In this document: positions 57,177-64,000 of the stretch, one piece after another
Layout of the letters: the number at the start of each line of letters is the position of its first letter
Position numbering within the stretch: position 1 is the first letter of the stretch
NCBI RefSeq assembly: GCF_029919115.1
Contig: NZ_CP123990.1
Span: forward strand, 1,116,001 to 1,180,000
Direction: 5' to 3'
DNA length: 64,000 nucleotides
Origin: Variovorax paradoxus
GTDB taxonomy: Bacteria; Pseudomonadota; Gammaproteobacteria; Burkholderiales; Burkholderiaceae_C
Translations under genes and position numbers: made by a program
The notes under the pieces: generated by a model
Databases searched by the model: none
What the model saw: only the letters and a program-made list of their open reading frames with translations
What the model was told of the DNA's origin: nothing

Positions 57177-58100
57177 ATGGCTGAATCCAAGGTTGCCATC
57201 TACGGCGCGATCGGCGCCAACGTGGCTATTGCTGCGACCAAGTTCGTCGTCGCCGGCATCACCGGCAGCTCGGCCATGCTGTCCGAAGGTATCCACTCCG
57301 CGGTCGACACCTTCAACGGCGTGCTTCTGCTGGTGGGAATCAGGCTGAGCCAACGGCCCGCCACCCCCGAGCACCCCTTCGGCCACGGCAAGGAGCTGTA
57401 TTTCTGGAGCCTGATCGTTGCGGTGCTCATCTTCGGGCTGGGCGGCGGGGTGTCTTTCTACGAGGGCATCCAGCACATCCGCCATCCGGAGCCGATGCGC
57501 GACCCCACCTGGAACTACGTGGTGCTCGCCCTGGCCTTTTTGTTCGAAGGCACCAGCTTCCTCATTGCGCTGCGGCAGTTCCGGGCGCAGGCCCGCGGCC
57601 GGCCTTTCTGGCGAGCGCTCGAGCAAAGCAAGGACCCCACCACCTATACCGTGCTGGCGGAGGACTCCGCGGCGCTCATGGGCCTGGCGGTGGCCGCGCT
57701 GGGCATCTACCTGAGCCACCGCCTCAAGCTGCCTCAGCTCGATGGCGCAGCCTCGGTGGTGATCGGCCTGCTGCTGGCCGGCGTGGCTGTGCTGCTGATC
57801 GGCCAGGCGCGGGGGCTTCTCATCGGCGAAGGCATTCGCCCCGAAACCGCGCGGGCCATCCGCAGCCTTGCCATGGCGCAGCCCAGCGTCAGCGACGTCG
57901 GCCATGTGCTGTCGATGTACATCGGCCCCGACGAGGTGCTGGCCATCGTCGACGTGAACTTCAAGGAAGGCACGGCCACGGGTGAAGCGGCCGAGGCCAT
58001 CTCTGCCATCGAAAGGCAGGTGCGCGCGCGTTTCCCGATGATCCGGCGGCTTTTCATCGAGGCGAGCGAAGCGCCGGTAGACGCCGTTGCACGCGCCTGA
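57177..58100 (+). CDS. cation diffusion facilitator (CDF) transporter
   Basis: This 307-residue transporter has six predicted transmembrane helices and the CDF pattern SSAMLSEGIHSAVDTFNGVLLLVG, EHPFGHGKELYFWSL, and a cytoplasmic C-terminal domain with VDVNFKEGTA. The metal sites are H/D in GIHSAVD and AEDSAALMG. It exports a divalent metal such as Zn, Fe or Mn by proton exchange; the metal is not determinable. ATG 57177 preferred over 57173 frame. Confidence 0.87.
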   Translation: MAESKVAIYGAIGANVAIAATKFVVAGITGSSAMLSEGIHSAVDTFNGVLLLVGIRLSQRPATPEHPFGHGKELYFWSLIVAVLIFGLGGGVSFYEGIQHIRHPEPMRDPTWNYVVLALAFLFEGTSFLIALRQFRAQARGRPFWRALEQSKDPTTYTVLAEDSAALMGLAVAALGIYLSHRLKLPQLDGAASVVIGLLLAGVAVLLIGQARGLLIGEGIRPETARAIRSLAMAQPSVSDVGHVLSMYIGPDEVLAIVDVNFKEGTATGEAAEAISAIERQVRARFPMIRRLFIEASEAPVDAVARA

Positions 58101-58228
58101 GGTGCCGCGCGGGGTGGTTGGGGGCGAGGCGGGATCGTCGGCCTTGGCTGACCCGCGCTCACGTCTTTGCCTGAGCGCTTGGGCCCTGCGCTTGCGCCAC
58201 TGTCGAGTCTCACCCAGGAGATAGCCGC

Positions 58229-58417
58229 ATGAACACGCCAACACCGCCGCCGGCAGCGCGCCCGAAGCGCTCCCCGGACGAACCCGAGATCACGCAGGAA
58301 GAATCCGTACCCACCGACGGCAGCGACACCGAGGGTGAGGAGATGATGAAGAAGGTCGAGAACAAGAAGCTCGAAGACCCGGGTTCGGCCGAGCACAAGA
58401 CGCCCGAAAAGTCCTGA
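58229..58417 (+). CDS. small hydrophilic protein (62 aa)
   Basis: This is a very polar 62-residue frame (EPEITQEESVPTDGSDTEGEEMMKKVENKK), probably disordered. It begins at ATG 58229 behind a CCAGGAGA ribosome site. I do not recognise it. Confidence 0.55.
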   Translation: MNTPTPPPAARPKRSPDEPEITQEESVPTDGSDTEGEEMMKKVENKKLEDPGSAEHKTPEKS

Positions 58418-58600
58418 GCGGCGGGAGCTTTGTCTTCTCACGAAAAAGGCGCCGCCCTACAGGGGAGGCTCTGCCCCCTAGCTAAAAATCATTCCTGCGG
58501 GCATTGGCTGCCCGGCCGGCGGAGTCATTTTTCCGCAGGCAGATCGCAAACAGACAACAGCGCAGAGAAGGACTGTCTGTCCATACGATGGAGGAAAAAA

Positions 58601-60097
58601 ATGAAGATCGACGCCGCGACGGGGGCCATGCAGGAACGCCTGATAAAGATCGGCGTGCCCGGCCTCGACGATGTTCTTGGGGGCGGCCTCACGTCCAATC
58701 GCTTGTACCTGGTCGAGGGCACGCCGGGTGCGGGCAAGACCACCATCGCGCTTCAGTTCCTGATTGAAGGCGCGGCGCGCGGCGAATCGGTGATGTACGT
58801 CACCCTGTCCGAAACGGCGCATGAGCTCAGGGGCGTTGCCGATTCCCATGGCTGGGATCTGAGCGGCATCGAAGTGCGCGAAATGCTCCCTTCGGAAACC
58901 GCGCTGGAGCCCGACGAGCAGTACACGATGTTCCATCCCTCCGAGGTCGAACTCAGCGAGACGACGCTCCGAATCCTGTCGGACGTCGATGTGATCAAGC
59001 CCTCGCGCGTGGTGTTCGATTCGCTGTCCGAACTGCGCCTGCTGGCCGGCAGCTCGCTGCGATACAGGCGGCAGATCCTGGCGCTCAAACAGTTTTTTGC
59101 GGGTCGCCGGTGCACGGTGCTGCTGCTCGACGACATGACCGCCACCAAGCATGACCTGCAGGTGCAGAGCATCGCCCATGCCGTGCTGCGGCTCGAGCAG
59201 ATCAGCTCCGACTACGGTGCCGCGCGCCGCAGGCTGGTCGTCAGCAAATACCGCGGCCAGCAATTTCGCGGCGGCTACCACGACTACCGCATCGAGCGCG
59301 GCGGCCTTCGCGTGTTTCCGCGCCTGGTGGCGGCCGAGCATTCCGCCGCGCTCACGCAGGTGCGTATTCCGAGCGGCATCGAGTCGCTCGACGCCTTGCT
59401 GGGCGGCGGCATCGAGCGGGGAACGAGCACGCTGTTCGTCGGCGCGCCGGGTACCGGCAAGTCGACTGTGGCGGTGCAGTTTGCGCTTGCCGCAGCGCAG
59501 CGCGGCGAATGCGCGGCGCTCTTCATCTTCGACGAGAGCATCAACACCTTGCGCACGCGCTGCGAAAGCATGGGAATGGACCTGGGGTCGCACATCGATG
59601 CCGGCCGCATCAAGGTGCGGCAGGTCGACCCGGCCGAACTGTCGCCCGGCGAGTTCGTGCACCTGATACGGCTGGCGGTGGTGGAATCCGGTGCGGCGGT
59701 GGTGGTGATCGACAGCCTGAACGGCTATCTCAACGCCATGCCGGATGAGCGGTTTCTGATTGCGCAGCTGCACGAGCTGCTCTCCTACCTGGGGCAGGCG
59801 GGCGTTGCAACGCTGCTTGTCGGCGCGCAGCACGGACTCATCGGCATGCAGATGCAGACACCCGTGGATGCAAGCTACCTGGCCGATGCCGTGGTGCTGC
59901 TTCGCTATTTCGAGCTCGACGGCGAAGTGCGCCAGGCGATTTCGGTGCTGAAGAAGCGCGGCGGGGCGCATGAGCGGAGCATCCGCGATTTCTCGATGAC
60001 TGCGACGGGCCTGAAGATCGGCGAGCCGCTGCGCAACTTCAGGGGCATCCTGTCGGGCATTCCGATTCCGATCGACGGCGTGCAGCACGCATCGTGA
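58601..60097 (+). CDS. KaiC-like dual RecA-domain ATPase
   Basis: This 498-residue protein has two KaiC-type domains: Walker A GTPGAGKT (near residue 40) and GAPGTGKS (near residue 286), with matching Walker B LVVFDSLSE and VVVIDSLN. It resembles bacterial KaiC homologues that are not clock proteins but link light, stress or cell-surface signals to kinases. ATG 58601 follows GGAGG. The GTGA overlap with a hybrid kinase gene indicates a signalling pair. Confidence 0.88.
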   Translation: MKIDAATGAMQERLIKIGVPGLDDVLGGGLTSNRLYLVEGTPGAGKTTIALQFLIEGAARGESVMYVTLSETAHELRGVADSHGWDLSGIEVREMLPSETALEPDEQYTMFHPSEVELSETTLRILSDVDVIKPSRVVFDSLSELRLLAGSSLRYRRQILALKQFFAGRRCTVLLLDDMTATKHDLQVQSIAHAVLRLEQISSDYGAARRRLVVSKYRGQQFRGGYHDYRIERGGLRVFPRLVAAEHSAALTQVRIPSGIESLDALLGGGIERGTSTLFVGAPGTGKSTVAVQFALAAAQRGECAALFIFDESINTLRTRCESMGMDLGSHIDAGRIKVRQVDPAELSPGEFVHLIRLAVVESGAAVVVIDSLNGYLNAMPDERFLIAQLHELLSYLGQAGVATLLVGAQHGLIGMQMQTPVDASYLADAVVLLRYFELDGEVRQAISVLKKRGGAHERSIRDFSMTATGLKIGEPLRNFRGILSGIPIPIDGVQHAS

Positions 60098-61632
60098 GCG
60101 CAGCACCGGCACCCGTCGAGCAGCGCATCCTGTTGCGAACCGCGACCTCCAGGGACGCCCTCATGGCCAACGCCGTATTGGCTCGCGCCCAGATCGACAC
60201 GCACTCGTGCGCCAACCTGGGCGACCTTGTGCGCGAACTGCAGCAAGGTGCGGGCGCGGTGATGCTGGCTGAAGAAGTGCTGGCCGACCCGGCCGCCGCC
60301 GCGCTGAACGAGGTGCTTGCCTCGCAGGCGCCGTGGTCCGACGTGCCGGTGCTCATACTTGCCCGCCAGGGAGCGGATTCGCGCGTGATTGCGGAGGCCA
60401 TGGACAAGCTGGCGAACGTCACTGTCATCGAACGCCCGATGCGGGTGGCGTCGCTCATCAGTACGGTGCGAACGGCCCTGCGCGCACGCACCCGCCAATA
60501 CCAGCTGCGCGACCTGCTCGACGGGCTGCGCGAAGCCGACCAGCGCAAGACCGAGTTCCTTGCAACGCTGGCGCACGAGCTGCGCAATCCGCTCGCGCCG
60601 ATGAGCACCGCGCTCACCCTTTTGATGCGAAAGCCGCACGAGGCCGCGGAGGCCTTGCGCTACTACGAGCTCATGGGCCGGCAGATCGAGCACATGGTGC
60701 GGCTGGTGAACGACCTGATGGAAGTCTCGCGCATCACCCGCGGCAAGATCGAGCTGCGCATGGAGGCCGTGGCGCTCGAATCGGTCATCAAGGACGCGAT
60801 CGAACTGAGCCGGCCGTTGCTGGAAGGCGCGAAGCACGAGCTGAGCACCGAACTCTGCGACGAGCCGCTGGTGGTGCGAGGCGACGGCGTACGCCTGACG
60901 CAGGTCTTTTCAAACCTGCTCAACAACGCCGCCAAGTACACGGCGCCGGGCGGCAGGATCAGGATCGTTCTGCGCAAGGAGAGCCGCCATGCCGTGGTCG
61001 AGGTGTGGGACAACGGCACCGGCATTGCACCGGAAATGCTCAAGTCGATTTTCGAGATGTTCGTGCAGGTCAGCGGCACCTCCAAGGCGGCGCAAGGCGG
61101 GCTGGGCATCGGGCTCACCCTGGTGAAGAGCCTTGTCGAGCTGCATGGCGGGAGCGTGGAGGCCACCAGTGCGGGCCTTGGCCGGGGCGCGATGTTCTGC
61201 GTGCGCCTGCCGCTCACGCGCATCGATGCAGGCATGGCGAAACCGCAGGCGAGGGCTGTCGCAGGCTGGCCGTCATCCTTGCCGAACACCGTGCTGATCG
61301 TCGATGACAACCGCGATGCGGCCGACGCATTGAGCGACCTGCTGCAATCGCTCGGCGCCTCGACCCACGTGGCCTACAGCGGCGATGCAGCGCTGAGCGC
61401 GGTGGCCGACGGCGTGCTGCCCGGACTCGCGATCCTGGACATCGGCATGCCGGGCATGGACGGCTGCGAGCTGGCCATCAAGCTGCGCGCCAACCCGGCC
61501 CTGAAGGGGTTGATCCTTGTCGCACTGACGGGCTGGGGCCAGCAAGGCGACAAGGACCGCATTGCCATGGCGGGGTTCGACCATCACCTGCTCAAGCCGC
61601 TCGACCTGGCGGCGCTGTTTTCTGTTCTGTAG
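60094..61632 (+). CDS. hybrid histidine kinase with C-terminal receiver
   Basis: This 512-residue protein starts at GTG 60094. The N-terminal 130 residues resemble a degenerate receiver, followed by H161 (LATLAHELRNPLAPM) and an HATPase domain (NNAAKYTAPGG, WDNGTGIAPE, GGLGIGLTLV). The C-terminal receiver has NTVLIVDDNRDAADAL and LPGLAILDIGMPGMDG, with Asp as the phospho-site. Its coupling to the KaiC-like ATPase suggests they act together. Confidence 0.9.
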   Translation: MSAAPAPVEQRILLRTATSRDALMANAVLARAQIDTHSCANLGDLVRELQQGAGAVMLAEEVLADPAAAALNEVLASQAPWSDVPVLILARQGADSRVIAEAMDKLANVTVIERPMRVASLISTVRTALRARTRQYQLRDLLDGLREADQRKTEFLATLAHELRNPLAPMSTALTLLMRKPHEAAEALRYYELMGRQIEHMVRLVNDLMEVSRITRGKIELRMEAVALESVIKDAIELSRPLLEGAKHELSTELCDEPLVVRGDGVRLTQVFSNLLNNAAKYTAPGGRIRIVLRKESRHAVVEVWDNGTGIAPEMLKSIFEMFVQVSGTSKAAQGGLGIGLTLVKSLVELHGGSVEATSAGLGRGAMFCVRLPLTRIDAGMAKPQARAVAGWPSSLPNTVLIVDDNRDAADALSDLLQSLGASTHVAYSGDAALSAVADGVLPGLAILDIGMPGMDGCELAIKLRANPALKGLILVALTGWGQQGDKDRIAMAGFDHHLLKPLDLAALFSVL

Positions 61633-61639
61633 CACCGCC

Positions 61640-62653
61640 ATGAACCACAACGCCACCACGCTCTCGGCCGCCAGCGCTTCCACAGGCAAGCCGTCGCTGT
61701 GGCGGCGCTGCCGCCGCTGGCTGCTGCCGCTCCTCGGGGTAGCGGTGCTGGGCTTGCTGCTGTCGCATGCGCACAAGGTCGATTGGGCGGGCGCGTGGCA
61801 GGCGCTGCAGCGCTATCCCGCAACGCTGCTGCTCGGCGTGCTGGGGCTCGCAACCGCGAGCCACGCGCTGTATGGCTGCTTCGACCTGATCGGCAAGCGG
61901 CACACGCGCCACAAGGTGCCGCGCTGGCGCACCTGGGCCATTGCGGTCACGAGCTATGCATTCAATCTCAACCTGGGCTCGCTGGTTGGCGGCATTGCGC
62001 TGCGCGCGCGGCTCTACGCGCGCGCCGGGCTGGACGAAGCCACCGTGGCGCAGGTCGTCGGCATCAGCCTGGCGACCAACTGGCTGGGCTACGGGCTGCT
62101 TGCGGGCGGCCTGTTTGCGGCAGGTGCCATCACCCCGCCGCGCCAGGCCAGCATTGGCACGGATGCACTTCGCGTCCTTGGCGTGGTGATGATCGTGCTG
62201 GCTGCGGCGTATGTGGCGGCCTGTGCGTTTGCGCGTGGTCGGCAGTGGCAGGTGAGAGGGCGGCGGCTCAAGCTTCCTTCGGCACAACTTGCGCTCGTGC
62301 AGCTCGCGCTCTCCACGGCCAACTGGGCATTGATGGGCTGCGCTATGTACCTGCTGTTGGGCCGCCAGGTGCCGTATACGACGACCTTGAGCGTGCTGCT
62401 CGCTGCTTCGATCGTCGGGGTGATCACGCCTATTCCGGCGGGGCTGGGCGTGCTGGAGGCGGTGTACCTGGCGCTGCTCTCGGGCACCGTGCGCCAGGGC
62501 ACGTTGATGGGCGCCGTGCTGGCGTACCGTGCGCTTTACTACCTGCTGCCGCTGGCCGGCGGCATTGTGCTTTACCTTTTTCTCGAACGCTACGCGGCAA
62601 GCCATCCGAACGAGGCGGAAAGCGAGACACCATGGCGCGCGCAAACCCGCTGA
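61640..62653 (+). CDS. lysylphosphatidylglycerol synthase TM / UPF0104-like membrane protein
   Basis: This 337-residue protein has eight or so transmembrane helices and the segment SYAFNLNLGSLVGGIALRARLYARAGL, as in the flippase-like UPF0104 (aglD/MprF-N) proteins. The PIPAGLGVLEAVYLALL segment is a hallmark. It lacks the synthase domain. It overlaps the ligD gene by 22 bases. A lipid flippase role is inferred. Confidence 0.82.
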   Translation: MNHNATTLSAASASTGKPSLWRRCRRWLLPLLGVAVLGLLLSHAHKVDWAGAWQALQRYPATLLLGVLGLATASHALYGCFDLIGKRHTRHKVPRWRTWAIAVTSYAFNLNLGSLVGGIALRARLYARAGLDEATVAQVVGISLATNWLGYGLLAGGLFAAGAITPPRQASIGTDALRVLGVVMIVLAAAYVAACAFARGRQWQVRGRRLKLPSAQLALVQLALSTANWALMGCAMYLLLGRQVPYTTTLSVLLAASIVGVITPIPAGLGVLEAVYLALLSGTVRQGTLMGAVLAYRALYYLLPLAGGIVLYLFLERYAASHPNEAESETPWRAQTR

Positions 62654-64000
62654 AGCGCTACAAGGAGAAGCGCAACTTCGGCGTCACGCCAGAGCCGGAG
62701 GAGGGCGGAGCATCGGCACCCGGCACGCTGCAGTTCGTGGTGCAGAAGCACTGGGCCAGCCGCCTGCACTACGACTTTCGCATCGAGCTCGACGGCGCGA
62801 TGAAGAGCTGGGCGGTGCCCAAGGGACCGAGCTACGACACGCACGACAAGCGCATGGCGGTACACGTCGAGGACCATCCGATTTCGTACAACCAGTTCGA
62901 AGGCGTGATACCGCCCAAGCAGTATGGCGCGGGCAAGGTGATCATCTGGGACAAGGGCACCTGGACGCCCATCGGCGACGCCCGCAAGGGCTACAAGGCC
63001 GGGAACCTCAAGTTCGAACTGCATGGCTACAAGCTGCACGGCAAGTGGGCGCTGGTGCGCATGCACAGCAGCAAGGACGGCAAGCAGGATGCGTGGCTGC
63101 TGATCAAGGAGCACGACGACTACGCCCGCCCGGCCGCCGAGTTCAGCGTGGTCGACCAGTTTCCCGACAGCGTGGCCGAGATGCCGATGCCCACGCCGGC
63201 TGCGGCGGCGCCCGCACCCGAGGCGGCGCCTGCCCGTGCAAAACGCGGCAAGGCAGGCGGCGGCATGCCGGCCGATGCGGTGAAGGCCGCCCTGCCCGCC
63301 AAGCTGTCACCGCTGCTTGCCACTCTGGTCGACGGCCCGCCGCCCGACCCCGGGAACTGGTTTTATGAAATCAAGTTCGACGGGTACCGTTTGCTGGCCC
63401 GCATCGATGAGAAGAAGAACGTGCAGCTCATCACGCGCAACGGGCATGACTGGAGCAGCCGCATGCCGCAGCTGGTGCACGCCATCAAGGGCATGAAGCT
63501 CAAGCCCGGGTGGCTCGACGGCGAGATCGTGGTGCTCAACGAATCCGGAAGCACCGACTTTCAAGCCCTGCAGAACGCCTTCGACAAGGAGAAGACCAGC
63601 AACATCGTCTACTTTCTTTTCGACCTGCCGTACTACGGCGGCTTCGACCTCACGGGCGTGCCGCTCATCGAGCGCCGGGCCCTGCTGCAGTCGCTGCTTG
63701 CCAAGGCGCCGCCTGAAATCCGCTTCAGCGAAATCTTCGATGCGCCGCCTGAAGACATCGTGGCGTCGGCCTGCAAGATCGGGCTCGAGGGCGTGATCGG
63801 CAAGCGCAAGAACAGCACCTATGCATCGCGCCGCTCGCCCGACTGGATCAAGCTCAAGTGCTCGCGGCGGCAGGAGTTCGTCATCGGCGGCTATACCGAT
63901 CCGAAGGGCTCGCGCGTGGGCATCGGCGCGTTGCTGATCGGCGTGCACGACGAAAAGGGCGATCTCATTTATTCAGGCGCGGTGGGCGCGGGCTTCAATG
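62632..64000 (+). CDS. ligD: ATP-dependent DNA ligase D (5' part, truncated by window)
   Basis: The frame starts at ATG 62632 and runs to the end of the window (456 residues seen). Residues 1-170 form the 3'-phosphoesterase domain (FVVQKHWASRLHYDFRIELDG, DYHI-like His/Asp pattern, KGTW). An Ala/Pro linker follows. The ligase domain has the active-site Lys248 (YEIKFDGYR) and GLEGVIGKRKNS. The polymerase domain, if present, lies outside. It acts in non-homologous end joining with Ku, which is not in this window. Confidence 0.92.
   Translation, partial: MARANPLKRYKEKRNFGVTPEPEEGGASAPGTLQFVVQKHWASRLHYDFRIELDGAMKSWAVPKGPSYDTHDKRMAVHVEDHPISYNQFEGVIPPKQYGAGKVIIWDKGTWTPIGDARKGYKAGNLKFELHGYKLHGKWALVRMHSSKDGKQDAWLLIKEHDDYARPAAEFSVVDQFPDSVAEMPMPTPAAAAPAPEAAPARAKRGKAGGGMPADAVKAALPAKLSPLLATLVDGPPPDPGNWFYEIKFDGYRLLARIDEKKNVQLITRNGHDWSSRMPQLVHAIKGMKLKPGWLDGEIVVLNESGSTDFQALQNAFDKEKTSNIVYFLFDLPYYGGFDLTGVPLIERRALLQSLLAKAPPEIRFSEIFDAPPEDIVASACKIGLEGVIGKRKNSTYASRRSPDWIKLKCSRRQEFVIGGYTDPKGSRVGIGALLIGVHDEKGDLIYSGAVGAGFN

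Noticed and set aside
1..64000. CRISPR arrays and additional tRNA genes
   Set aside because: No regularly spaced direct repeats were found, and no cloverleaf other than the tRNA-like end of tmRNA and its attR copy was recognised.

Overview
The window is a high-GC betaproteobacterial chromosome segment, most likely a Comamonadaceae member of the Variovorax type. The evidence is the tmRNA tag ANDERFALAA, the ubiG-gph-ssrA and glnA-(small gene)-ntrB-ntrC neighbourhoods, and the codon style of the flanking genes. The genus is an inference.

Layout: (1) 1-1816, host ubiG, gph and ssrA (tmRNA). (2) 1789-41635, a complete temperate podovirus-type prophage of about 40 kb inserted in the 3' end of ssrA. 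It is bounded by a 29-bp direct repeat and carries matching integrase arm-type repeats at both ends. (3) 41636-64000, host chromosome: a methyltransferase, gamma-glutamyltranspeptidase, an RsuA-type pseudouridine synthase, a beta-propeller protein with a polysaccharide deacetylase, membrane proteins, the nitrogen-control block glnA-ntrB-ntrC with a sigma-54 promoter and NtrC-like sites, exonuclease III, a CDF transporter, a KaiC-like ATPase coupled to a hybrid histidine kinase, a flippase-like membrane protein, and the start of DNA ligase D.

The prophage reads as follows. A leftward, fully start/stop-overlapped operon (6004 to 1909) begins with an Arc-like ribbon-helix-helix (RHH) regulator and ends with RNase H, an excisionase-like protein and integrase. 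A second RHH gene is divergent, and five GGTGTCA-type half-sites lie between the two. Then come a GDSL lipoprotein, a CI/Cro/CII switch, a replication initiator, a TOPRIM primase-helicase and a Q-like zinc protein. A second CI-like repressor on the minus strand separates early from late genes. The late operon holds terminase, a carbohydrate-binding-like virion protein, P22-like portal, scaffold, SU10/DUF5309-type capsid protein, adaptor and tail-hub proteins, two separate fibre-plus-chaperone modules, a cupin plus 2OG-oxygenase-like pair, three ejection-type proteins, then holin, SAR endolysin, a zinc-knuckle microprotein and Rz/Rz1.

Between lysis and attR lies a cargo region: a decayed nuclease/Rz1 scar, an HTTM-DCC membrane fusion gene, a divergent pair of operons sharing a near-consensus LexA box (one side encodes an SRAP/YedK protein), a visibly A+T-rich three-gene membrane operon with ATGA junctions, and a Pol-beta-type nucleotidyltransferase. 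These last two are the best candidates for an undescribed system, possibly superinfection defence, but their function cannot be read from sequence alone.

The prophage looks intact: all core modules have full-length reading frames and the tmRNA 3' end is restored by the phage sequence. Large antisense reading frames are common because of the high third-position GC and were not annotated.
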